Part shown: positions 33,745 to 44,369 of the stretch, piece by piece
Layout of the letters: every line of letters starts with the position of its first letter
Numbering within the stretch: position 1 is the stretch's first letter
Origin: Cynocephalus volans
Lineage: Eukaryota > Chordata > Mammalia > Dermoptera > Cynocephalidae
Reading direction: 5' to 3'
Assembly (NCBI RefSeq): GCF_027409185.1
Contig: NC_084463.1
Span: 65,333,852-65,397,851 of the forward strand
DNA length: 64,000 nt
Position numbers and translations under genes: made by a program
The notes under the pieces: model-generated
The model's input: only the letters and a program-made list of their open reading frames with translations
Databases searched by the model: none
Told to the model about the DNA's origin: nothing

Positions 33745-34082
33745 AGCTGCGATGACATAATACCATAAATCAGGTGGCTTTTAATCAGCAGAAATTTACT
33801 TCTCAAAGTTCTGGAGTCCAAAATCAAGGTGCCAGCAAATTTGGTGTCTGGTGAGGCCCCACTTTCAGGTTTATAGAAAACTGACTTTTTGCTGTGTCCT
33901 CACATAGTGGAAGGGACGAACTCTGGTCCCTTCCTCCCCTTGTAAAGGCACCATTCCCATTCATGAGGGCTTTTCCCTCATGACCTAACAACCTCCTAAA
34001 GTGCTTTCCTCCTAATATCATCCCTCTGGGGATTAGGTTTCAACATATAAATTTTGGGGGACACAAACATAGAGACAATAGT
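33745..34082 (-). mobile_element. MaLR-type LTR relic (MST/MLT1-like)
   Basis: Reads as the reverse of a MaLR LTR. The blocks are CCATAAATCAGGTGGCTTTT, AAGTTCTGGAGTCCAAAATC, CCATTCATGAGGGCTTTTCC and TATAAATTTTGGGGGACACA. Diverged. Confidence 0.65.
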
Positions 34083-34491
34083 ATTTTATTGATTGCAACA
34101 ATAACCAACACAACATTGTTTCTAAATAAAGAAATTATTTATGGTAATAGAATGTAGAAATATGCTTGCATTTATACAGGTTTTGTCAAATATAATCTTG
34201 CTGCCCTGGTAAAATGAAAGTGAACAACCTGGTAAAGCTTGACAATCTGCCTTAATAACCTCTGTATATATGCCATATAATTTGTGTACAAATACAGCAA
34301 AAGACCCTACTGTTCCCTAGTTTTTCTGTAATAACTAAAGCATTAATTGCTTAAGAGGTTGCAATTTAGTTCTGATGGCTTGTGTCTTAATGAAATTAAA
34401 CTGGCCTTTAATTTACTATCAGTTTTAGTTCCTACGTCTATGATGATTAACACTCATAGCATCCAAAATCCAGTAAATAAAGCTCTTTGAA

Positions 34492-34592
34492 TTTTTTTAT
34501 TTTTCCTGCTGCTGGTTAGTAAGGGGGTCCAAAATTCTTGACCGTGGCGTTATCAGCACCAGTCACTACACAAGTGAGCTAACTGGCCAGTC
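34492..34592 (-). mobile_element. tRNA-Ile-like monomeric SINE
   Basis: Minus-strand monomer: ACTGGCCAGTTAGCTCACTT at its start and an A-rich tail (plus: tttttttattttt) at its end. Diverged. Confidence 0.65.
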
Positions 34593-34970
34593 CTTTTTGA
34601 GCATTTATCACAACTCCTACATATAAGTATAATGGACAAATTTTATTTTTACTTTTGTTGCTACTATGTGCAACACTGATTTCTTGCATAATCTAAAGAT
34701 GGATAACTTTAAATTCCTATGGCCTGAAATTACTACGTAGTAAAATCCAAAAGTATATAAGGAAGGAAATATAAAAATATAAGGGATATGTCTTAATACA
34801 GAGATACACAGAATACTTCCAGAGTAGGTTATCTGGAGCATGTCTCTGAAACCCAGATCCTTTTCATGTTCAAAGTTTCGTTAGAAATGACATCTGAGAA
34901 ACCATTGGTTAGTGTGAGATGCACTATAAATAACTATTTTTTTTTTTTTTTGGAAGTAAAATAAAATATT

Positions 34971-34986
34971 TTATTTTTCTCATTCT
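34971..34986. repeat. Target-site duplication of L1 number 1, left
   Basis: TTATTTTTCTCATTCT. The right copy at 41017-41032 differs at one of 16 positions (TTATTTTTCTTATTCT). Confidence 0.7.
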
Positions 34987-35332
34987 TTTTTTTTTTTTAA
35001 TTTTTATTTTGTCGATATACAATGTGTTTGATTATTGTGGCCCATCCCCAAAACCTCCCTCCCTCCACCCTCTCCTCCCTCCCACCCAACAATGTCCTTT
35101 CTGTTTGCTTGTCGTATCAGCTTCAAGGAATTGTAGTTGTTATATCTTCTCCTCTCCCCCCCCCCCCCGGGTTTTTTTGTGTGTGTGTGTGAATTTATTT
35201 ATTTATTTTTAGCTCCCACCAATAAGTGAGAACATATGGTATTTCTCTTTCTGTGCCTGACTCGTTTCACTTAATATAATTCTCTCAAGGTCCATCCATG
35301 ATGCTGCAAATGGAAGTATTTCATTCGTTTTT

Positions 35333-35495
35333 CTTTTTCTTTTTCTTTTTTTTTTTTTTTTTTTGTCTTTTTCGTGACCGGCACTCAGCCAGTGAGTACA
35401 CCGGCCACTCCTATATAGGATCAGAACCCGCGGCAGGAGCGTCGCTGCGCTCCCAGCGCCGCACTCTCCCGAGTGCACCACGGGCTCAGCCCATG
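35333..35495 (-). mobile_element. Young tRNA-derived SINE nested in L1 number 1
   Basis: 163 bp flanked by the duplicated target TCATTCGTTTTT (35321-35332 and 35496-35507). On minus it starts GGGCTGAGCCCGTGGTGCAC, has a B-box GGTTCTGATCC, and ends CACGAAAAAGAC plus A's. It splits L1 sequence near the 3' end of ORF2, so it is younger than the L1. Confidence 0.93.
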
Positions 35496-35716
35496 TCATT
35501 CGTTTTTATAGCTGAGTAGTACTCCATTGTGTAGATGTACCACATTTTCCGTATCCACTCATCCGATGATGGACCTTTGGGCTGGTTCCAACTCTTGGCT
35601 ATTGTAAAGAGTGCTGCGATGAACATTGGGGAACAGGTATACCTTCGACTTCATGATTTCCATTCCTCTGGGTATATTCCCAACAGTGGGATAGCTGGGT
35701 CATATGGTAGATCTAT

Positions 35717-36355
35717 CTACAATTGTTTGAGGAACCTCCATACCATTTTCCATAGAGGCTGCACCATTTTGCAGTCCCACCAACAATGTACGAGAGTTCC
35801 TTTTTCTCCGCAACCTCGCCAGCATTTATCGTTCAGGGTCTTTTGGATTTTAGCCATCCTAACTGGGGTTAGATGGTATCTCAATGTGGTTTTGATTTGC
35901 ATTTCCCGGATGCTGAGTGATGTTGAGCATGTTTTCATATGTCTGTTGGCCATTTGTATATCTTCCTTAGAGAAATGCCTACTTAGCTCTTTTGCCTATT
36001 TTTTAATTGGGTTGCTTGTTTTTTTCTTGTAAAGTTGTTTGAGTTCCTTGTATATTTTGGATATTAATCCTTTGTCAGATGTATATTTTGCAAATATTTT
36101 CTCCCACTCTGTTGGTTGTCTTTTAACTCTGTTCATTGTTTCTTTTGCTGTGCAGAAGCTTTTTAGTTTGATATAGTCCCATTTGTTTATTTTTCCTTTG
36201 GTTGCCCGTGCTTTCGGGGTTGTATTCATGAAGTCTGTGTCCAGAACTATTTCCTGAAGTGTTTCTCCTATGTTTTCTTTATGAAGTTTTATTGTTTCCT
36301 TAATCCATTTTGAGTTGATTTTAGTATACGGTGAGAGGAATGGGTCTAGTTTCAT
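35717..36355 (-). pseudogene. L1 ORF2 fragment, C-terminal part
   Basis: Two overlapping open stretches (36355-35996 and 35953-35717) carry the ORF2 C-terminal region, including the cysteine-rich [19 protein letters not shown] motif. A frame break separates them from each other and from the reverse transcriptase. Confidence 0.8.
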
Positions 36356-36582
36356 TCTCCTGCATATGGATATCCAGTTATCCCAGCACCATTTGCTGAA
36401 GAGACAGTCCCTTCCCCAGAGAATAGGCTTGGTGCCTTTGTCAAAGATCAGATGGCAGTAGGTGTGTGTGTTGATTTCTGGATTCTCTATTCTATTCCAT
36501 TGATCAGTGTGTCTGTTTTTATGCCAGGACCATACTCTTTTGGTTATTATACCTTTGTAGTATAGCTTAAGGTTGGGTAGTG

Positions 36583-37734
36583 TTATGCCTCCAGCTTTAT
36601 TTTTTTTTTGCTCAGCATCGCTTTGGCTACACGTGGTCTTTTATTATTCCATATAAATATCTGGATAGTTCTTTCCATTTCTGAGAAAAATGTCTTTAGA
36701 ATTTTTATGGGGATTGCATTGAATTTGTATATCACTTTGGGTAGTATGGACATTTTCACTATGTTGATTCTTCCAATCCAAGAGCATGGGACATCTTTCC
36801 ATCTTCTTGTATCCTCTCTAATTTCTCTCAGCAGTGGTTTGTAGTTCTCATTATAGAGATTTTTCACCTCCTTGGTTAACTCAATTCCTAAGTATTTTAT
36901 TTTTTTGGTGGCTATTGTAAATGGGCAGGCTTTCTTGATTTCTCGTTCTGCATGTTCACTATTGGAGAAAAGAAATGCTACTGATTTTTGTGTGTTGATT
37001 TTGTATCCTGCTACTGTGCTGAAATCATTTATCAATTCCAAGAGTTTTTTTGTAGAGGTTTTAGGCTGTTCGATATATAGGATCATGTCATCTGCAAACA
37101 GGGACAGTTTGACTTCATCTTTTCCAATCTGGATGCCCTTTATTTCCTTCTCTTCTCTGATTGCTCTGGCTAGTACTTCCAACACTATGTTGAATAGGAG
37201 TGGTGAGAGTGGGCATCCTTGTCTAGTTCCTGTTCTTAAAGGAAAAGCTTTCAGCTTTTCCCCATTCAGGATGATATTGGCAGTGGGTTTGGCATATATG
37301 GCTTTAATTATGTTGAGATACTTTCCCTCTATACCTAACTTATAGAGGGTCTTTGTCATGAATGAGTGCTGAACTTTATCAAATGCTTTTTCAGCATCTA
37401 TAGAGATGATCATATGGTCCTTGTGTTTGAGTTTATTAATATGGTGTATCACATTTATTGATTTGCGTATGTTGAACCAACCTTGCATCCCTGGGATGAA
37501 TCCCACTTGATCGTGATGAATAATTTTATGTATGTGTTGCTGTATTCTGTTTGCTAGTATTTTAGTGAGGATTTTTGCATCTATATTCATCAAGGATATC
37601 GGCCTGTAGTTTTCTTTTTTGGTTATATCCTTACTTGGTTTTGGTATCAGGATGATGTTTGCTTTATAGAATGATTTTGGGATATTTGCATCTGTTTCAA
37701 TCTTTTGGAATAGTTTGTAAAGAATCTGTATCAA
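36583..37734 (-). pseudogene. L1 ORF2 fragment, reverse transcriptase
   Basis: 383-codon open stretch of ORF2. It contains the fingers/palm blocks ([33 protein letters not shown]) and the catalytic loop [11 protein letters not shown], where F-A-D-D is the L1 version of YXDD. It continues into the thumb region. The rest of ORF2 is in other frames upstream (endonuclease, 39196-38477) and downstream (36355-35717), so the protein is broken. Confidence 0.85.
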
Positions 37735-38476
37735 TTCCTCTTTGAATGTTTGGTAGAATTCTGCTGTGAATCCATCTGGTCCTGGGCTTTTCTTTGTGGA
37801 AGTCTTCTGATAACAGCTTCAATCTCCTTTATTGTTATTGGTCTGTTCAAATTTTCTAGGTCTTCATGGTTCAGTTTTGGGAGCTTGTGTGTGTCCAGAA
37901 ATTTATCCATTTCCTCCAGATTTTCAAGTTTACTGGCGTATAGTTGTTTTTAGTAGTCTCGAATGATTCCTTGCATTTCAGATGAATCAGTTGTAATATC
38001 GCCTTTTTCATTTCTAATTTTTGTTATTTGAATCTTCTCTCTTCTTTTTTTTTTTTTGTTAGCCATGCTAATGGTTTGTCAATTTTATTTATCTTTTCAA
38101 AAAACCAACTTTTTAATTCATTGATCTTTTGTATTGTTTTTTGGGTTTCAATTTCATTCAGTTCTGCTCTGATCTTAATGATTTCTTTCCGTCTGCTAAC
38201 TTTAGGTTTGGATTGTTCTTGTTTTTCTAGTTCTTTAAGGTGAAGTGTTAGGTTGTTCACTTGCCATCTTTCCATTCTTCTGAGGTGAGCATTTAATGCA
38301 ATAAATTTCCTCCTTAATACTTCTTTTGCAGTATCCCACAGATTTTGGTATGATGTATCATTATTTTCATTAGTTTCAATAAACTTTTTGATTTCCTGCT
38401 TGATTTCTTCTTGGACCCATATGTCATTAAGTAGAATGCTGTTTAATTTCCATGTGTTTGTATAGTTTCCAGAGTT

Positions 38477-39196
38477 TCATTTGTTATTAATTTCTAGTTT
38501 TAATCCATTGTGGTCTGAGAAAATGCATGGGATAATTCCAATTTTTTTGAATTTGTTGAGACTTGATTTGTGACCTAATATGTGATCTATCCTGGGGAAT
38601 GATCCATGTGCTGATAAGAATGAATATTCTGAGATTGTTGGATGGAATGTTCTGTAGATATCTGCCAAGTCCAATTGGTCTAGAGTATTGTTTAGATCTT
38701 GTGTTTCTCTGCTGATTCTTTGCCTAGATGATCTGTCCAATATTGACAGTGGGGTGTTCAGGTCCCCTGCTATTATGGTATTTGTTTCTATTTCCTTCTT
38801 TAGGTTTAATAGAGTTTATTTTATAAATCTGCCTGCTCCAACATTGGGTGCGTCCATATTTATGATTGTTATGTCTTCTTGATGGATCAGTCCTTTGATC
38901 ATTACATAGTGTCCTTCATTGTCTCTTTTTATGGTTTTTAGTTTAAAGTCTATTTTGTCAGATATAAGAATAGCTACTCCAGGTCATTTTTCTTTTCTGT
39001 TTGCATGGTAAATCTTTTTCCATCCTTTCACTCTTAGTCTATGTGAGTCTTTATGGGTGAGGTGGGTGTCTTGTAGGCAGCATATACTTGGGTCCTCCTT
39101 TTTAATCCAGTCAGCCAGTCTGTGTCTTTTGATTGGGGAATTTAAGCCTTTTACATTAAGAGTTGTTTTGAAAGGTGTTGATTTATTCCTAGCATT
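38477..39196 (-). pseudogene. L1 ORF2 fragment, endonuclease
   Basis: Endonuclease-domain remains. On minus about 39196 begins MLGINQH, followed by RHRLADWIKKEDPSICCLQ and THLTHKD. Further on comes IIAGDLNTPLS (from about 38790) and SDHNGLKLEI near 38495, which hold the asparagine and SDH catalytic blocks. Several stops and frame shifts interrupt it. Confidence 0.75.
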
Positions 39197-39499
39197 TTAT
39201 TGGTTGTTTGGTTGTCTTAGGCGTCTTTTGTTCCTTGCTTTCTGATTTACTGTTTGGTTTCTGTGTTTGTTGGTTCCTTAGGTTGTAGATAGCGTTTTTG
39301 TTTGTTTGCTTTCTCTTCATGAATGCCATTTTTATTATACTAGCGGGTTTAGATTTTTCTTGGGTTTTTATGGCAGTGGTAGTTATTTTTCAGGAACCAA
39401 ACCCAGTACTCCCTTGAGGATTTCTTGTAAGGGTGGTCGTGTGGTGGTGAACTCCCACAGTTTTTGTTTGTCTGAGAAATATACTATTTGCCCTTCCTT

Positions 39500-40367
39500 T
39501 CAGAAGGATAGCCTTGCAGGGTAGAGTATTCTTGGCTGGCAATCTTTGTCTTTTAGTATTTTGAATATATCATCCCATTCCTTTCTAGCTTTTAGGGTTT
39601 GTGATGAAAAGTCTGATGTTAACCTGATTGGGGCTCCCTTATAGGTGATTTGATGCTTCTCTCTTGCAGCTTTTAAGATTCTCTCTTTGTGTTTGAGTTT
39701 TGCCAGTTTGACTATAACATGTCTTGGAGAAGACCTTTTTGGGTTGAATACGTTTGGAGATCGTTGATCCTCCTGGATCTGAAGATCTGTGATTTTTCCT
39801 ATACCTGGGAAGTTGTCTGCCACTATTTTGTTGAATATGTTTTCAATGCAATCTTCTTTTTCCTCCCCTTCTGGAATACCCATGACTCGGATATTTGAGC
39901 GCTTAAGGTTGGCAGATATCTCTCTCAGATTTTCTTCAATGTCTTTGATTCTTTATTCTTTTTTTTTTTTTGTCTGCTTGTGTTATTTCAAACAGCCCAT
40001 CTTCTAGTTCAGAGGTTCTCTCTTCAACTTCCCCAAGCCTGTTTGTTAAACTCTCCATTGTGTTTTTATTTCGCTGAATAACTTCTTCAGTTCTGCAAGT
40101 TCTGCTACATTTTTTTTTTCAGGACATTGATTTCCTTTTACATTTCCTCTTTCAGGCCCTGTATACTTTTCCTCATTTCATCATGATGTCTAGCTGAGTT
40201 TTCTTGTATCTCATTCAGTTTCCTTAGAATTATCATTCGAAATTCCTTGTCAGTCATTTCAAGGGCTTCTTGTTCTATAGGATCTAGAGTTTGAGATTTA
40301 TTAACTTTTGGTGGTGTACTTTCTTGATATTTTGTATTTCTGGTATCTTTTTTTTATGTTTATTCAT
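39500..40367 (-). pseudogene. L1 ORF1 remnant
   Basis: Starts at ATG 40367 (MNKHKKKIPEIQNIKK) and is soon broken by a stop after LINLKL. The C-terminal RNA-binding half (39883-39500, 127 codons) is open and carries SPRHVIVKLAKLKHKERILK and ending RILYPARLSF. ORF1p is the RNA chaperone of L1. Confidence 0.8.
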
Positions 40368-40396
40368 TGTGGCAAGGGGTTTCACAGGGGGTTTCC

Positions 40397-40807
40397 CCAC
40401 TCTGTGCGCACTGGGCTGGGCTGGGAATGGAGCTGAGTGGTGGCGGTGAAGCCTACCTGCTGGATCTTGCAGTGGTGGCCCCACAGGGTGTGTGTTTTCT
40501 CCCGAGCCTCTGCCTCCCTTGCTGGACATCTCTCCACTCTGATCGCACTGGGCTGGGCTGGGAATGGAGCAAGGTGGCAGCAGTGAAGCCTACCTGCTGG
40601 ATCACTCAGTGGCGACCCCACAGGGTGTGTGTTTTCTCCCGAGCCTCTGCCTCCCTTGCTGGACGTCTCCCCACTCTGAGCACACTGGGCTGGGCTGGGA
40701 ATGGAGCAAGGTGGCAGCAGTGAAGCCTATCTGCCGGATCGTGCGACCGCGGCCCCGCGGGCATGTGGTCTCCGCGGAGCTTCTGCCTCCCCCGCTGGAC
40801 GTTGTTA
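40397..40807 (-). repeat. L1 5' UTR tandem array, three 137-bp units
   Basis: Units begin at 40397, 40534 and 40671 with CCACTCTG, each exactly 137 bp. They share CACTGGGCTGGGCTGGGAAT, GTGAAGCCTA(C/T)CTGC and CTGGACRT. The unit furthest upstream in L1 sense (40671-40807) is the most CpG-rich (GCGACCGCGGCCCCGCGGGC). The array probably acts as the L1 promoter. Confidence 0.9.
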
Positions 40808-40870
40808 TGTTTTTATAGTTTAAATCAGTTGATTTGTGGGAGAGAGTGACACTAGAGATCGTCTATTCCA

Positions 40871-40878
40871 CCATCTTG
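40871..40878 (-). promoter_or_regulatory. YY1-like site at the L1 number 1 5' end
   Basis: Minus-strand CAAGATGG close to the canonical 5' end. A YY1 site at this place sets the start of transcription in human L1. The same motif occurs in the other two L1-type 5' ends in this window. Confidence 0.55.
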
Positions 40879-40889
40879 AGCGGAAGTCG

Positions 40890-41016
40890 GGAGGGGCACC
40901 CAGCTCTGCGGCCCTGACCTCTGCGGGCTCCTTCCTGGGCCTCTCTAAGTGGCCAGCGTGCAGGGAGGAAGGAGGGATGCAGTGCCCAGAGGTGGCCGTG
41001 TGGGGAGGGCAGTGCC
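40890..41016 (-). other. Extra GC-rich DNA upstream of L1 number 1, inside its TSD
   Basis: About 127 bp between the canonical L1 start (minus: GACTTCCGCTCAAGATGG) and the right target-site duplication. It is GC-rich, unlike both L1 and the AT-rich flank. This is what a 5' transduction looks like. Confidence 0.55.
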
Positions 41017-41032
41017 TTATTTTTCTTATTCT

Positions 41033-42429
41033 GAATTGATCTAACATATAATAGGTTGTACCCAATAGTAGTGGAAACAATGTATAAAGTTATGTATGCA
41101 AAGACTTATTCATTTTTTGTTGCTCTTGGAAATGCAAATAGCACTCTGGCAGCACAGCTTCAAGGACACAGAATCCAACCACAGATCTCGTCAGCACCAT
41201 GGAGGTGGCAGCAGCCTCTGGAAGATGACGGGAATGGGCAAGCTAAATATCTATTTTTTTAACCATATAATGCACAATTATGGTGATGCAATTTTTTATT
41301 TTCCATCTTCTGACATACTAATAGAGTTCAGCATTTCCCCTCCTGTTTAATAGTTTCTTCCTATTTAATTAGTAATCTCTTGATGCCTTTAACCATTTAT
41401 AAAGGGATAATTTGTTTTTGTTACTGAGTGGTCAGATTTTTAAATATATCTTTTTGTGTTTTATATAATTAGTCTCAAAAGGATGAGGCACATTTTAGCA
41501 ATGCCCACAAAAAATATTTTCTGGGAAAGAGAGAGTCTTCTGCAATTGAATTTTACATGTATTTTATCCTTACAATGTAGAAAAATGCATCAGGCTACAT
41601 GCCATTAAATTTTATATGTATGCGGTAAATCAACTTGGTTCTTTTTAATTAATTTTTATAACTATATCCCGAGAGAGAATACACCTGATATTTATTTCAC
41701 TATTATAATACTCAATGATCAACCATTCATTATTGCTAATTAAAAATGGCATTATGGACACAGATTACACAGGGTGAGCCTGACTATATATTTTTACATA
41801 TATTTTTATGTTATCTTGCAGGCAAATTTGTTTTCACAGGTTTGATTATCTACCCATAATAAGAATATTAGAAAAATAAACTATTACTACACAAAGAATA
41901 TCAAGAAAATTATTCTTTATCAGTATAGTGTATACAGATCTTGTCCACCTTTACAAATCGAATAATAAAATACACAGAATTTTGTAAACTATGTCATTAT
42001 TCCTAAATATTTATTCTCTCATGTTCTAAAGGAAGTATTACAATTAACATTCTTGTACATATATCCTTCTGTGCTGTTATGGAAATTTCTATATGAATGA
42101 TATTAGAGGATTAAAATATATGTATAATTAAATATTGATAGGTACCTCCAAATATTTCTCTCAAATATGATAGTTTACTTTCTGAGAGTAAGTAATATTC
42201 ACTAGCTAGCCAACGAATAACCTTTGAAATTCTGAGGTGATTGTATTTATTAGAGTGGATAACTGTGTTAGGAAGTGGTTGGACCTTAATAATGAAAGAA
42301 TCTGGGGGTGTTGGTTGTTCATTAGCAAACACATCTAAGGGGGGCTGTGGTGCCTGATATATTCAGAGGTTACACTTTGATACAGTAAAAATCAGACCTA
42401 ACAATTTTTTCAAATTCCTATATAAATGT
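41033..42429. other. Non-coding, no recognised feature
   Basis: AT-rich; no supported gene or repeat. Confidence 0.35.
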
Positions 42430-42514
42430 CACTTTACTAGGATTTTTCTCGGCCATCTCCTCCCCATAGGAATCTCCTTAGCTACCTAGTCTTGGTATCC
42501 TTAGTTTTCGTTTT

Positions 42515-43085
42515 GTTTTCTCTCTCTGGCGCGCCGGCTCTCATGCTCTCTCTTCCTTCCTCATTCCCTCCCTCCACTACTCCAGACTGTTCATTTCTGA
42601 AAACCACCAACAAATCATTCCTCGAAGGGTCAGTTTTCAGATACAGCCCTGCATGATAATTTCATGAACAAAATTTTTACGTGGAATGTAAGACTTGGTT
42701 CAATATTGTCTTTCACAAATTCACAACGAATACCACTATTCTCCAAGAAAAAGTTTCCGTTTCCCCAGGTTATTACATCACTGACCCAGCCATCCGCGCT
42801 TGCGCTGCACAAAACGGGTGAAGCTCTAAATTCTCTGATCTGTTTTTTCATTTAAATGAAAACACCGGAACTTTTGGAAGACGGGATTGCAGGACTCCGG
42901 AGACCGCAAATCCGAGGGACCGCAGATGAGCACGCATCATCTCCAAGGTTAAGGCGCATGAAGAGTCCCCTACAGTGTCACAGTTTCTGCACCTGTGCTC
43001 TTCTGAGACGTCTGCTACACGCGCTGGATAGCTTCTCTCTCTGGCTGCAGCCTCTGCCACCGCCTCCGGCTCTGGCTCTTTGTTT
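42515..43085. other. CpG-rich patch, candidate promoter or retrocopy
   Basis: A cluster of CpGs (GGCGCGCCGG at 42529; CCGCGCTTGCGCTGC near 42796; a dense run 42864-43060) stands out from AT-rich flanks. On minus, two adjacent frames of about 70 codons (43060-42848 and 42851-42630) run nearly end to end. I recognise neither product. It could be a promoter or first exon, or a decayed retrocopy of a GC-rich 5' mRNA end. Confidence 0.35.
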
Positions 43086-43096
43086 TTGTTTTTAAG

Positions 43097-43268
43097 ATTT
43101 TTTTTTTTTTTTTTAAGATGACCAGTAAGGCGATCTTAACCCTTGACTTGATGTTGTCAGCACCACGCTCTCCCAAGTGAGCTAACCGGCATTCCCTATA
43201 TAGGGATCCGAACCCATGGCCTTGGTGCTATCAGCGCTGCACTCTCCCAAGTGATCCACGGGCCGAAC
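43097..43268 (-). mobile_element. Dimeric tRNA-derived SINE (CYN-like)
   Basis: Minus-strand dimer: first unit CCCGTGGATCACTTGGGAGA with GGTTCGGATCCCTATATAGG, second unit GTTAGCTCACTTGGGAGAGC, ending TTAAGATCGCCTTACTGGTC and a poly-A tail (plus: poly-T). Confidence 0.88.
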
Positions 43269-44353
43269 CTGAGGCATGAAATTTTAAAAGACGATTTTCA
43301 TCGAGACCCTTTGATAGAAGGGATATTGTTGGAAGCATTGAAGGCTTACCTACCTGCAGATTCTTAGCATATTCGAACAGACTATTTCTAGATCAAGTTG
43401 GCTTCCTGACAAGACCGAAATATAACAGAGACAAGGATGGTTTTAGATTATTTAAACATAGAAGCTCCTACCTATTTGTTTAAGGAATCTGAAAGTTTTA
43501 TTTACACCAGATCTGACTCACAATTCATTTTTCTATGTAAAAAATGGCACATAAGAAAGACAGAGAAACCTTTATAGTGAATAATAACCCAGAATTACTG
43601 ATCTTTTGTAACCAAGACTTCCCAATTTTAAGTTAAACTTGAAGGAAACATTTTAGATGAAAATAAAATAATTTTGATAAATCAGTGGTTTCTCAAACCT
43701 TGCAGTTTAAGAGAATATTAAAGCTAAAAATCGTTAAGTTTAAAGAAAAAAAAATAAAGTAATTCAGTTAAAAATTAATATCAAAACAAACTATTCCTCA
43801 AAACATTTCCATTCTAATTTTACATTTTATAATATTTTCTTTGGAATTCATGCAAGTGGCATTGAAACCAAAAACTATCATTTGGAGTATGTGTCAGTAA
43901 GACACCAGTTCACCCTTTTAAATAATGTATTTTATACTTTTACAAAAAATTACACTTCCTAAAAAACCTGCAAAGTTTAGTAACAGGTGAACCAGACTTG
44001 CTGCTATACTTGTTTCAGAAAATAGAAGTTAAAGTCAAGTACCATAAACTAACATAAAATTTTACAGCAAACATATTTTTTTTAAAGTCAAAACAGGATA
44101 TTTTGGTGTTGTTTTATTAAGACTAATGAATGTTATCAGAGATTCATACTAAATAATTCTACTTTACCAAAATAACTTTTATTTCAGTTTTGCTTTGTTT
44201 TGTTTTGTTGCAAATGAAAAAGAAGTCAAAACACTTACCTGATTACCTTGTAATTTTATTCAGCACAAAAACTTTATTGTTAGTTACTTTTAATCTCAAA
44301 AATAGATTAGGTAAGTACTTGGTACATTGTTGAAAATTAAAAACTCTTATAAA
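43269..44353. other. Non-coding, no recognised feature
   Basis: AT-rich sequence between the SINE and L1 number 2; nothing gene-like is seen. Confidence 0.35.
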
Positions 44354-44369
44354 AACTCAACTATGACCC
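44354..44369. repeat. Target-site duplication of L1 number 2, left
   Basis: AACTCAACTATGACCC, repeated exactly at 50525-50540. Confidence 0.92.

Larger units (their letters stand above)
34987..41016 (-). mobile_element. Near-full-length L1 number 1, ORFs broken
   Basis: Insertion of about 6.0 kb bounded by a 15/16 target-site duplication, including a nested SINE. In L1 order: extra GC-rich 5' DNA (41016-40890), 5' UTR with a three-unit array (to about 40368), ORF1 (from ATG at 40367 to 39500, disrupted), ORF2 (about 39196 to 35600, disrupted), and a 3' UTR with a polypurine tract (plus: ccctccctccaccctc). The 3' end is a poly-A tail (plus: poly-T after 34986). The reverse transcriptase stretch 37734-36583 stays open for 383 codons and keeps the FADD motif. 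It is probably not able to move by itself. Confidence 0.88.

Noticed and set aside
35535..36032. Plus-strand open frame of 165 codons
   Set aside because: It is the reverse strand of the L1 ORF2 C-terminal region; the minus strand gives the recognisable protein.
36872..37345. Plus-strand open frame of 157 codons
   Set aside because: Antisense shadow of the L1 reverse transcriptase.
40284..40818. Plus- and minus-strand frames of 80-118 codons
   Set aside because: They are translations of the 137-bp L1 monomers.
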